NCBI GenBank assembly: GCA_963920635.1
Contig: OY987307.1
Coordinates: forward strand, 20,971,735-21,035,734
Direction of reading: 5' to 3'
DNA length: 64,000 bases
Source: Pseudeuparius sepicola
Taxonomy: Eukaryota; Arthropoda; Insecta; Coleoptera; Anthribidae
In this document: positions 35,901 to 48,700 of the stretch, one piece after another
Position numbering within the stretch: position 1 is the first letter of the stretch
Layout of the letters: each line of letters starts with the position of its first letter
The notes under the pieces: generated by a model
Database searches by the model: none
Seen by the model: the letters and a program-made list of their open reading frames with translations, nothing else
What the model was told of the DNA's origin: nothing
Translations under genes and position numbers: made by a program

Positions 35901-38758
35901 TCAAACTACCCGCTTAACGTACCCGTCAAACTACCCGTTTAACGTACTCGTCAAACTACCCCTTTAACGTACTCGTCAAAACACCCGTTTAACCTACTCG
36001 TCAAACTACCTGTTTAACGTACTCGTCAAACTACCCGGTTAACGTACTCGTCAAACTACCCGCTTAACGTACTCGTCAAACTACCCGTTTAACGTACTCG
36101 TCAAACTACCCCTTTAACGTACTCGTCAAACTACCCCTTTAACGTACTCGTCAAACTACCCCTTTAACGTACTCGTCAAACTACCCCTTTAACGTACTCG
36201 TCAAACTACCCCTTTAACGTACTCGTCAAAATACCCGTTTAAAGTACTCGTCAAACTACCCGTTTAACGTACTCCTCAAACTACCCGTTTAACGTACCTG
36301 TCAAACTACCCGTTTAACGTACCTGTCAAACTACCCTTTTAACGTACCTGTCAAACTATCCGTTTAACGTACTCGTCAAACTACCCTTTTAACGTACCTG
36401 TCAATCTCCCCATTTAACGTACTCGTCAAACTACCCGTTTAACGTACTCGTCAAACTACCCGTTTAACGTACTCGTCAAACTACCCGTTTAACGTACTCC
36501 TCAAACTACCCGTTTAACGTACCTGTCAAACTACCCGTTTAACGTACCTGTCAAACTACCCTTTTAACGTACCTGTCAAACTATCCGTTTAACGTACTCG
36601 TCAAACTACCCTTTTAACGTACCTGTCAATCTCCCCATTTAACGTACTCGTCAAACTACCCGTTTAACGTACTCGTCAAACTACCCGTTTAACGTACTCG
36701 TCAAACTACCCGTTTAACCTACTCGTCAAACTACCCGTTTAACGTACTCGTCAAAATACCCGTTTAACGTACCCGTCAAACTACCCGTTTAACGTACTCG
36801 TCAAACTACCCGTTTAACGTACCCGTCAAACTACCCGTTTAACGTACTCGTCAAAATACCCGTTTAACGTACCCGTAAAACTACCCGTTTAACGTACTCG
36901 TCAAACTACCCGTTTAACGTACTCGTCAAACTACCCGTTTAATGTACTCGTCAAAATACCCGTTTAACGTACCCGTCAAACTACCCGTTTAACGTACTCG
37001 TCAAACTACCCGTTTAACGTACTCGTCAAACTACCCGTTTAACGTACTCGTCAAACTACCCGTTTAACGTACCTGTCAAACTACCCGTTTAACGTACCTG
37101 TCAAACTACCTGTTTAACCTACTCGTCAAACTACCTGTTTAACGTACTCGTCAAACTACCCGGTTAACGTACTCGTCAAACTACCCGCTTAACGTACCCG
37201 TCAAACTACCCGTTTAACGTACTCGTCAAACTACCCGTTTAACGTACCCGTCAAACTACCCGTTTGACGTACCCGTCAAACTACCCCTTTAACGTACTCG
37301 TCAAAATACCCGTTTAACGTACTCGTCAAACTACCCGTTTAACGTACACGTCAAACTACCCGTTTAACGTACTCGTCAAACTACCCGGTTAACGTACACG
37401 TCAAACTACCCGTTTAACGTACTCGTCAAACTACCCGGTTAACGTACTCGTCAAACTACCCGTTTAACGTACTCGTCAAACTACCCGTTTAACGTACCCG
37501 TCAAAATACCCGTTTAACGTACTCGTCGAACTACCCCTTTAACGTACTCGTCAAAATACCCGTTTAACGTACTCGTCAAACTACCCGGTTAACGTACACG
37601 TCAAACTACCCGTTTAACGTACTCGTCAAACTACCCGGTTAACGTACTCGTCAAACTACCCGTTTAACGTACTCGTCAAACTACCCGTTTAACGTACCCG
37701 TCAAAATACCCGTTTAACGTACTCGTCGAACTACCCCTTTAACGTACTCGTCAAAATACCCGTTTAACGTACTCGTCAAACTACCCGTTTAACGTACCCG
37801 TCAAAATACCCGTTTAACGTACTCGTCGAACTACCCCTTTAACGTACTCGTCAAAATACCCGTTTAACGTACTCGTCAAACTACCCGTTTAACGTACTCG
37901 TCAAACTACCCGTTTAACGTACTCCTCAAACTACCCGTTTAACGTACTCCTCAAACTACCCCTTTAACGTACTCGTCAAAATACCCGTTTAAAGTACTCG
38001 TCAAACTACCCGTTTAACGTACTCGTCAAACTACCCGTTTAACGTACTCCTCAAACTACCCGTTTAACGTACCTGTCAAACTACCCGTTTAACGTACCTG
38101 TCAAACTATCCGTTTAACGTACTCGTCAAACTACCCTTTTAACGTACCTGTCAATTTCCCCATTTAACGTACTCGTCAAACTACCCAGTTAACGTACTCG
38201 TCAAACTACCCGCTTAACGTACCCGTCAAACTACCCGTTTAACGTACCCGTCAAACTACCCCTTTAACGTACTCGTCAAAATACCCGTTTAACCTACTCG
38301 TCAAACTACCCTTTTAACGTACCTGTCAATCTCCCCATTTAACGTACTCGTCAAACTACCCGGTTAACGTACTCGTCAAACTACCCGCTTAACGTACCCG
38401 TCAAACTACCTGTTTAACGTACTCGTCAAACTACCCGTTTAACGTACTCGTCAAACTACCCGTTTAACGTACCCGTCAAACTACCCCTTTAACGTACTCG
38501 TCAAAATACCCGTTTAACGTACCCGTCAAAATGCCCGTTTAACGTACTCGTCAAACTACCCCTTTAACGTACCCGTCAAACTACCCGTTTAACGTACCCG
38601 TCAAACTACCCCTTTAACGTACCCGTCAAACTACCCCTTTAACGTACTCGTCAAAATACCCGTTTAACCTACTCTTCAAACTACCCGGTTAACGTACTCG
38701 TCAAACTACCCGCTTAACGTACCCGTCAAACTACCCGTTTAACGTACTCGTCAAACTA
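27510..38758 (+). repeat. Higher-order duplication, 9.0-kb offset (27.51-29.76 kb and 36.51-38.76 kb)
   Basis: Line-by-line comparison shows the same variant order at an exact 9,000-bp offset over about 2.25 kb, with rare single-base differences (for example GTCAACCTACC at 29,478 versus GTCAAACTACC at 38,478). Identity ends at about 29,758. Confidence 0.85.
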
Positions 38759-39740
38759 CCCCTTTAACGTACTCGTCAAAACACCCGTTTAACCTACTCG
38801 TCAAACTACCTGTTTAACGTACTCGTCAAACTACCCGGTTAACGTACTCGTCAAACTACCCGCTTAACGTACCCGTCAAACTACCCGTTTAACGTACTCG
38901 TCAAACTACCCCTTTAACGTACTCGTCAAACTACCCCTTTAACGTACTCGTCAAACTACCCCTTTAACGTACTCGTCAAACTACCCCTTTAACGTACTCG
39001 TCAAACTACCCCTTTAACGTACTCGTCAAACTACCCCTTTAACGTACTCGTCAAAATACCCGTTTAAAGTACTCGTCAAACTACCCGTTTAACGTACTCC
39101 TCAAACTACCCGTTTAACGTACCTGTCAAACTACCCGTTTAACGTACCTGTCAAACTACCCGTTTAACGTACCTGTCAAACTACCCTTTTAACGTACCTG
39201 TCAAACTACCCGTTTAACGTACTCGTCAAACTACCCGTTTAACGTACCCGTCAAACTACCCGTTTAACGTACTCGTCAAACTACCCGTTTAACGTACTCG
39301 TCAAACTACCCGTTTAACGTACCCGTCAAACTACCCGTTTAACGTACCCGTCAAACTACCCGTTTCACGTACTCGTCAAAATACCCGTTTAACCTACTAC
39401 CCGTTTAACCTACTCGTCAAACTACCCGTTTAACGTACTCGTCAAACTACCCGTTTAACGTACTCGTCAAACTACCCCTTTAACGTACTCGTCAAACTAC
39501 CCGTTTAACGTACCCGTCAAACTACCCGTTTCACGTACTCGTCAAAATACCCGTTTAACCTACTACCCGTTTAACCTACTCGTCAAACTACCCGTTTAAC
39601 GTACTCGTCAAACTACCCGTTTAACGTACTCGTCAAACTACCCCTTTAACGTACTCGTCAAACTACCCCTTTAACGTACTCGTCAAACTACCCCTTTAAC
39701 GTACTCGTCAAAATACCCGTTTAAAGTACTCGTCAAACTA

Positions 39741-39776
39741 CCCGTTTAACGTTAAACGGGTTTAACGTTAAACGGG
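39741..39776. repeat. Head-to-head palindromic junction in the satellite
   Basis: The array switches orientation here. The sequence reads ACCCGTTTAACG, then TTAAACGGGTTTAACG, then TTAAACGGGTAG, which is two overlapping palindromes built from monomer cores. All clear monomers to the left are forward and all to the right are reverse. Irregular units with CTACTACCCG lie close by at 39,385-39,580, and their inverted counterpart lies at about 40,130-40,170. Confidence 0.9.
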
Positions 39777-42700
39777 TAGTTTGACGAGTACGTTAAAGGG
39801 GTAGTTTGACGAGTACGTTAAAGGGGTAGTTTGACGAGTACGTTAAACAGGTAGTTTGACGAGTAGGTTAAACGGGTGTTTTGACGAGTACGTTAAAGGG
39901 GTAGTTTGACGAGTACGTTAAACGGGTAGTTTGACGGGTACGTTAAGCGGGTAGTTTGACGAGTACGTTAACCGGGTAGTTTGAAGAGTAGGTTAAACGG
40001 GTATTTTGACGAGTACGTTAAAGGGGTAGTTTGACGGGTACGTTAAAGGGGTAGTTTGACGAGTACGTTAAAGGGGTAGTTTGACGAGTACGTTAAACGG
40101 GTAGTTTGACGAGTACGTTAAACGGGTAGTTTGACGAGTAGGTTAAACGGGTAGTAGGTTAAACGGGTATTTTGACGAGTACGTGAAACGGGTAGTTTGA
40201 CGGGTACGTTAAACGGGTAGTTTGACGGGTACGTTAAACGGGTAGTTTGACGAGTACGTTAAACGGGTAGTTTGACGAGTACGTTAAACGGGTATTTTGA
40301 CGGGTACGTTAAACGGGTAGTTTGACGAGTACGTTAAACGGGTAGTTTGACGAGTACGTTAACCGGGTAGTTTGACGAGTACGTTAAACGGGTAGTTTGA
40401 CGGGTACGTTAAAGGGGTAGTTTGACGAGTACGTTAAACGGGCATTTTGACGGGTACGTTAAACGGGTATTTTGACGAGTACGTTAAAGGGGTAGTTTGA
40501 CGGGTACGTTAAACGGGTAGTTTGACGAGTACGTTAAACGGGTAGTTTGACGAGTACGTTAAACAGGTAGTTTGACGGGTACGTTAAGCGGGTAGTTTGA
40601 CGAGTACGTTAACCGGGTAGTTTGACGAGTACGTTAAATGGGGAGATTGACAGGTACGTTAAAAGGGTAGTTTGACGAGTAGGTTAAACGGGTATTTTGA
40701 CGAGTACGTTAAAGGGGTAGTTTGACGGGTACGTTAAACGGGTAGTTTGACGGGTACGTTAAGCGGGTAGTTTGACGAGTACGTTAACTGGGTAGTTTGA
40801 CGAGTACGTTAAATGGGGAAATTGACAGGTACGTTAAAAGGGTAGTTTGACGAGTACGTTAAGCGGATAGTTTGACAGGTACGTTAAACGGGTAGTTTGA
40901 CAGGTACGTTAAACGGGTAGTTTGAGGAGTACGTTAAACGGGTAGTTTGACGAGTACGTTAAACGGGTAGTTTGACGAGTACTTTAAACGGGTATTTTGA
41001 CGAGTACGTTAAAGGGGTAGTTTGAGGAGTACGTTAAACGGGTAGTTTGAGGAGTACGTTAAACGGGTAGTTTGACGAGTACGTTAAACGGGTAGTTTGA
41101 CGAGTACGTTAAACGGGTATTTTGACGAGTACGTTAAAGGGGTAGTTCGACGAGTACGTTAAACGGGTATTTTGACGGGTACGTTAAACGGGTAGTTTGA
41201 CGAGTACGTTAAACGGGTATTTTGACGAGTACGTTAAAGGGGTAGTTCGACGAGTACGTTAAACGGGTATTTTGACGGGTACGTTAAACGGGTAGTTTGA
41301 CGAGTACGTTAAACGGGTAGTTTGACGAGTACGTTAACCGGGTAGTTTGACGAGTACGTTAAACGGGTAGTTTGACGTGTACGTTAACCGGGTAGTTTGA
41401 CGAGTACGTTAAACGGGTATTTTGACGAGTACGTTAAAGGGGTAGTTCGACGAGTACGTTAAACGGGTATTTTGACGGGTACGTTAAACGGGTAGTTTGA
41501 CGAGTACGTTAAACGGGTAGTTTGACGAGTACGTTAACCGGGTAGTTTGACGAGTACGTTAAACGGGTAGTTTGACGTGTACGTTAACCGGGTAGTTTGA
41601 CGAGTACGTTAAACGGGTAGTTTGACGTGTACGTTAAACGGGTAGTTTGACGAGTACGTTAAACGGGTATTTTGACGAGTACGTTAAAGGGGTAGTTTGA
41701 CGGGTACGTCAAACGGGTAGTTTGACGGGTACGTTAAACGGGTAGTTTGACGAGTACGTTAAACGGGTAGTTTGACGGGTACGTTAAGCGGGTAGTTTGA
41801 CGAGTACGTTAACCGTGTAGTTTGACGAGTACGTTAAACAGGTAGTTTGACGAGTAGGTTAAACAGGTAGTTTGACAGGTACGTTAAACGGGTAGTTTGA
41901 CAGGTACGTTAAACGGGTAGTTTGACGAGTACGTTAAACGGGTAGTTTGACGAGTACGTTAAACGGGTAGTTTGACGAGTACGTTAAACGGGTAGTTTGA
42001 CGGGTACGTTAAACGGGTATTTTGACGAGTACATTAAACGGGTAGTTTGACGAGTACGTTAAACGGGTAGTTTGACGAGTACGTTAAACGGGTAGTTTTA
42101 CGGGTACGTTAAACGGGTATTTTGACGAGTACGTTAAACGGGTAGTTTGACGGGTACGTTAAACGGGTAGTTTGACGAGTACGTTAAACGGGTAGTTTGA
42201 CGGGTACGTTAAACGGGTATTTTGACGAGTACGTTAAACGGGTAGTTTGACGAGTAGGTTAAACGGGTAGTTTGACGAGTACGTTAAACGGGTAGTTTGA
42301 CGAGTACGTTAAACGGGTAGTTTGACGAGTACGTTAAATGGGGAGATTGACAGGTACGTTAAAAGGGTAGTTTGACGAGTACGTTAAACGGATAGTTTGA
42401 CAGGTACGTTAAAAGGGTAGTTTGACAGGTACGTTAAACGGGTAGTTTGACAGGTACGTTAAACGGGTAGTTTGAGGAGTACGTTAAACGGGTAGTTTGA
42501 CGAGTACGTTAAACGGGTAGTTTGACGAGTACGTTAAACGGGTAGTTTGACGAGTACGTTAAATGGGGAGATTGACAGGTACGTTAAAAGGGTAGTTTGA
42601 CGAGTACGTTAAACGGATAGTTTGACAGGTACGTTAAAAGGGTAGTTTGACAGGTACGTTAAACGGGTAGTTTGACAGGTACGTTAAACGGGTAGTTTGA

Positions 42701-45700
42701 GGAGTACGTTAAACGGGTAGTTTGACGAGTACTTTAAACGGGTATTTTGACGAGTACGTTAAAGGGGTAGTTTGACGAGTACGTTAAAGGGGTAGTTTGA
42801 CGAGTACGTTAAAGGGGTAGTTTGACGAGTACGTTAAAGGGGTAGTTTGACGAGTACGTTAAAGGGGTAGTTTGACGAGTACGTTAAACGGGTAGTTTGA
42901 CGGGTACGTTAAGCGGGTAGTTTGACGAGTACGTTAACCGGGTAGTTTGACGAGTACGTTAAACAGGTAGTTTGACGAGTAGGTTAAACGGGTGTTTTGA
43001 CGAGTACGTTAAAGGGGTAGTTTGACGAGTACGTTAAACGGGTAGTTTGACGGGTACGTTAAGCGGGTAGTTTGACGAGTACGTTAACCGGGTAGTTTGA
43101 AGAGTAGGTTAAACGGGTATTTTGACGAGTACGTTAAAGGGGTAGTTTGACGGGTACGTTAAAGGGGTAGTTTGACGGGTACGTTAAACGGGTAGTTTGA
43201 CGGGTACGTTAAAGGGGTAGTTTGACGAGTACGTTAAACGGGCATTTTGACGGGTACGTTAAACGGGTATTTTGACGAGTACGTTAAAGGGGTAGTTTGA
43301 CGGGTACGTTAAACGGGTAGTTTGACGAGTACGTTAAACGGGTAGTTTGACGAGTACGTTAAACAGGTAGTTTGACGGGTACGTTAAGCGGGTAGTTTGA
43401 CGAGTACGTTAACCGGGTAGTTTGACGAGTACGTTAAATGGGGAGATTGACAGGTACGTTAAAAGGGTAGTTTGACGAGTAGGTTAAACGGGTATTTTGA
43501 CGAGTACGTTAAAGGGGTAGTTTGACGGGTACGTTAAACGGGTAGTTTGACGGGTACGTTAAGCGGGTAGTTTGACGAGTACGTTAACTGGGTAGTTTGA
43601 CGAGTACGTTAAATGGGGAAATTGACAGGTACGTTAAAAGGGTAGTTTGACGAGTACGTTAAACGGATAGTTTGACAGGTACGTTAAACGGGTAGTTTGA
43701 CAGGTACGTTAAACGGGTAGTTTGAGGAGTACGTTAAACGGGTAGTTTGACGAGTACGTTAAACGGGTAGTTTGACGAGTACTTTAAACGGGTATTTTGA
43801 CGAGTACGTTAAAGGGGTAGTTTGAGGAGTACGTTAAACGGGTAGTTTGAGGAGTACGTTAAACGGGTAGTTTGACGAGTACGTTAAACGGGTAGTTTGA
43901 CGAGTACGTTAAACGGGTATTTTGACGAGTACGTTAAAGGGGTAGTTCGACGAGTACGTTAAACGGGTATTTTGACGGGTACGTTAAACGGGTAGTTTGA
44001 CGAGTACGTTAAACGGGTATTTTGACGAGTACGTTAAAGGGGTAGTTCGACGAGTACGTTAAACGGGTATTTTGACGGGTACGTTAAACGGGTAGTTTGA
44101 CGAGTACGTTAAACGGGTAGTTTGACGAGTACGTTAACCGGGTAGTTTGACGAGTACGTTAAACGGGTAGTTTGACGTGTACGTTAACCGGGTAGTTTGA
44201 CGAGTACGTTAAACGGGTATTTTGACGAGTACGTTAAAGGGGTAGTTCGACGAGTACGTTAAACGTGTATTTTGACGGGTACGTTAAACGGGTAGTTTGA
44301 CGAGTACGTTAAACGGGTAGTTTGACGAGTACGTTAACCGGGTAGTTTGACGAGTACGTTAAACGGGTAGTTTGACGTGTACGTTAACCGGGTAGTTTGA
44401 CGAGTACGTTAAACGGGTAGTTTGACGTGTACGTTAAACGGGTAGTTTGACGAGTACGTTAAACGGGTATTTTGACGAGTACGTTAAAGGGGTAGTTTGA
44501 CGGGTACGTCAAACGGGTAGTTTGACGGGTACGTTAAACGGGTAGTTTGACGAGTACGTTAAACGGGTAGTTTGACGAGTACGTTAAACGGGTAGTTTGA
44601 CGAGTACGTTAAACGGGTATTTTGACGAGTACGTTAAAGGGGTAGTTCGACGAGTACGTTAAACGGGTATTTTGACGGGTACGTTAAACGGGTAGTTTGA
44701 CGAGTACGTTAAACGGGTAGTTTGACGAGTACGTTAACCGGGTAGTTTGACGAGTACGTTAAACGGGTAGTTTGACGTGTACGTTAACCGGGTAGTTTGA
44801 CGAGTACGTTAAACGGGTAGTTTGACGTGTACGTTAAACGGGTAGTTTGACGAGTACGTTAAACGGGTAGTTTGACAGGTACGTTAAAAGGGTAGTTTGA
44901 CGAGTACGTTAAACGGGTATTTTGACGAGTACGTTAAAGGGGTAGTTTGACGGGTACGTCAAACGGGTAGTTTGACGGGTACGTTAAACGGGTAGTTTGA
45001 CGAGTACGTTAAACGGGTAGTTTGACGAGTACGTTAAACGGGTAGTTTGACGTGTACGTTAAACGGGTAGTTTGACGGGTACGTTAAAGGGGTAGTTTGA
45101 CGGGTACGTTAAACGGGTAGTTTGACGAGTACGTTAAACGGGTAGTTTGACGGGTACGTTAAACGGGTAGTTTGACGGGTACGTTAAACGGGTAGTTTGA
45201 GGAGTACGTTAAACGGGTAGTTTGACGAGTACGTTAAACGGGTAGTTTGACGAGTACTTTAAACGGGTATTTTGACGAGTACGTTAAAGGGGTAGTTTGA
45301 CGAGTACGTTAAACGGGTATTTTGACGAGTACGTTAAACGGATAGTTTGACAGGTACGTTAAACGGGTAGTTTGACAGGTACGTTAAACGGGTAGTTTGA
45401 GGAGTACGTTAAACGGGTAGTTTGACGAGTACGTTAAACGGGTAGTTTGACGAGTACTTTAAACGGGTAGTTTGACGAGTACGTTAAACGGGTAGTTTGA
45501 GGAGTACGTTAAACGGGTAGTTTGAGGAGTACGTTAAACGGGTAGTTTGACGAGTGCGTTAAACGGGTAGTTTGACGAGTACGTTAAACGGGTATTTTGA
45601 CGAGTACGTTAAAGGGGTAGTTCGACGAGTACGTTAAACGGGTATTTTGACGGGTACGTTAAACGGGTAGTTTGACGAGTACGTTAAACGGGTAGTTTGA

Positions 45701-48700
45701 CGTGTACGTTAAACGGGTAGTTTGACGGGTACGTTAAAGGGGTAGTTTGACGGGTACGTTAAACGGGTAGTTTGACGAGTACGTTAAACGGGTAGTTTGA
45801 CGGGTACGTTATACGGGTAGTTTGACGGGTACGTTAAACGGGTAGTTTGAGGAGTACGTTAAACGGGTAGTTTAACGAACACGTTAAACGGGTAGTTTAA
45901 CGAACACGTTAAACGGGTAGTTTGAGGAATGCGTTAAACAGGTACTTTGACGAGAACGTTAAACGGGTAGTTTTACGAGAACGGTAAACAGGTAGTTTGA
46001 CGACTACGTTAAACGGGTAGTTTGAAGAGAACGTTGAACGGGTAGTTTGACGAGTACGTTAAACAGGTAGTTTGACGAGTACGTGAAACGGGTAGTTTGA
46101 CGGGTACGTTAAACGGGTAGTTTGACGGGTACGTTAAACGGGTAGTTTGACGAGTACGTTAAACGGGTAGTTTGAGGAGTACGTTAAACGAGTAGTTTGA
46201 CGGGTACGTTAAACGGGTAGTTTGACGGGTACGTTAAACGGGTAGTTTGACGAGTACGTTAAACGGGTATTTTGACGAAAACGTTAAACGGGTAGTTTGA
46301 CGGGTACGTTAAACGGGTAGTTTGACGAGTACGTTAAACGGGTAGTTTGACGAGTACGTTAAACGGGTAGTTTGAGGAGTACGTTAAACGGGTAGTTTGA
46401 CGAGTACGTTAAACGGGTAGTTTGACGAGTAGGTTAAACGGGTATTTTGACGAGTACGTGAAACGGGTAGTTTGACGGGTACGTTAAACGGGTAGTTTGA
46501 CGGGTACGTTAAACGGGTAGTTTGACGGGTACGTTAAACGGGTAGTTTGACGGGTACGTTAAACGGGTAGTTTGACGAGTACGTTAAACGGGTAGTTTGA
46601 CGGGTACGTTAAACGGGTAGTTTGACGGGTACGTTAAACGGGTAGTTTGACGGGTACGTTAAACGGGTATTTTGACGAGTACGTTAAACGGGTAGTTTGA
46701 CGGGTACGTTAAACGGGTAGTTTGACGAGTACGTTAAACGGGTAGTTTGACGAGTACGTTAAACGGGTAGTTTGAGGAGTACGTTAAACGGGTAGTTTGA
46801 CGAGTACGTTAAACGGGTAGTTTGACGAGTACGTTAAACGGGTAGTTTGACGAGTACGTTAAACGGGTAGTTTGACGGGTACGTTAAACGGGTAGTTTGA
46901 CGGGTACGTTAAACGGATAGTTTGACGGGTACGTTAAACGGGTAGTTTGGGGAGTACGTTAAACGGGTAGTTTGACGGGTACGTTAAATGGGCAGTTTGA
47001 CAGGTACGTTAAACGAGTAGTTTGAGGAGTACGTTAAATGGGTAGTTTGACAGGTACGTTAAAAGGGTAGTTTGGGGAGTACGTTAAACGGGTAGTTTGA
47101 CGGGTACGTTAAACGGGTAGTTTGACGGGTACGTTAAACGGGTAGTTTGACGGGTACGTTAAACGGGTAGTTTGACGAGTACGTTAAACGGGTAGTTCGA
47201 CGGGTACGTTAAACGGGTAGTTTGACGGGTACGTTAAACGGGTAGTTTGACAGGTACGTTAAACGAGTAGTTTGAGGAGTACGTTAAATGGGTAGTTTGA
47301 CAGGTACGTTAAAAGGGTAGTTTGGGGAGTACTTTAAACGGGTAGTTTGACGGGTACGTTAAACGGGTAGTTTGACGGGTACGTTAAACGGATAGTTTGA
47401 CGGGTACGTTAAACGGGTAGTTTGGGGAGTACGTTAAACGGGTAGTTTGACGGGTACGTTAAATGGGCAGTTTGACAGGTACGTTAAACGAGTAGTTTGA
47501 GGAGTACGTTAAATGGGTAGTTTGACAGGTACGTTAAAAGGGTAGTTTGGGGAGTACGTTAAACGGGTAGTTTGACGGGTACGTTAAACGGGTAGTTTGA
47601 CGGGTACGTTAAACGGGTAGTTTGACGGGTACGTTAAACGGGTAGTTTGACGAGTACGTTAAACGGGTAGTTCGACGGGTACGTTAAACGGGTAGTTTGA
47701 CGGGTACGTTAAACGGGTAGTTTGACGAGTACGTTAAACGGGTAGTTTGAGGAGTACGTTAAACGGGTAGTTTGACAGGTACGTTAAAAGGGTAGTTTGG
47801 GGAGTACGTTAAACAGGTAGTTTGACGTGTACGTTAAACGGGTAGTTTGACGAGTACGTTAAATGGGGAGATTGACAGGTACGTTAAAAGGGTAGTTTGA
47901 GGAGTACGTTAAACGGGTATTTTGACGAGTACGTTAAAGGGGTAGTTTGACGGGTACGTTAAACGGGTAGTTTGACGAATAGGTTAAACGGGTATTTTGA
48001 CGAGTACGTTAAACGGGTAGTTTGACGAGTACGTTAAACGGGTAGTTTGACGGGTACGTTAAACGGGTAGTTTGACGAGTACGTTAAACGGGTAGTTTGA
48101 CGAGTACGTTAAACGGGTAGTTTGAGGAGTACGTTAAACGAGTAGTTTGACGAGTACGTTAAACGGGTAGTTTGACGGGTACGTTAAACGGGTAGTTTGA
48201 CGAGTACGTTAAACGAGTAGTTTGACGGGTACGTTAAACGGGTAGTTTGACGAGTACGTTAAATGGGGAGATTGACAGGTACGTTAAAAGGGTAGTTTGA
48301 GGAGTACGTTAAACGGGTATTTTGACGAGTACGTTAAAGGGGTAGTTTGACGGGTACGTTAAACGGGTAGTTTGACGAGTAGGTTAAACGGGTATTTTGA
48401 CGAGTACGTTAAACGGGTAGTTTGACGAGTACGTTAAACGGGTAGTTTGACGGGTACGTTAAACGGGTAGTTTGACGAGTACGTTAAACGGGTAGTTTGA
48501 GGAGTACGTTAAACGGGCAGTTTGACGGGTACGTTAAACGGGTAGTTTGACGGGTACGTTAAACGGGTAGTTTGACGGGTACGTTAAACGGGTAGTTTGA
48601 CGAGTACGTTAAACGGGTAGTTTGACGAGTACGTTAAACGGGTATTTTGACGAGTACGTTAAAGGGGTAGTTTGACGGGTACGTTAAACGGGTAGTTTGA

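Larger units (their letters stand above)
21700..39757 (+). repeat. 25-bp satellite, forward-orientation arm
   Basis: Head-to-tail 25-bp monomers with core ACCCGTTTAACG followed by TACTCGTCAAACT, about 720 copies here. Most variation is confined to a few positions: ACTCG/ACCCG/ACCTG/ACACG/ACTCC before TCAAA, and CCG/CCC/CGG/CTG after CTAC. From about 22,110 to 39,361 the 25-bp register is kept exactly (for example 22,261 to 37,261 is 600 units), so length changes there are whole monomers. TAA recurs in the core and 25 is not a multiple of three, so no reading frame survives. Two truncated units occur near 21,980 and 22,100. Confidence 0.98.
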
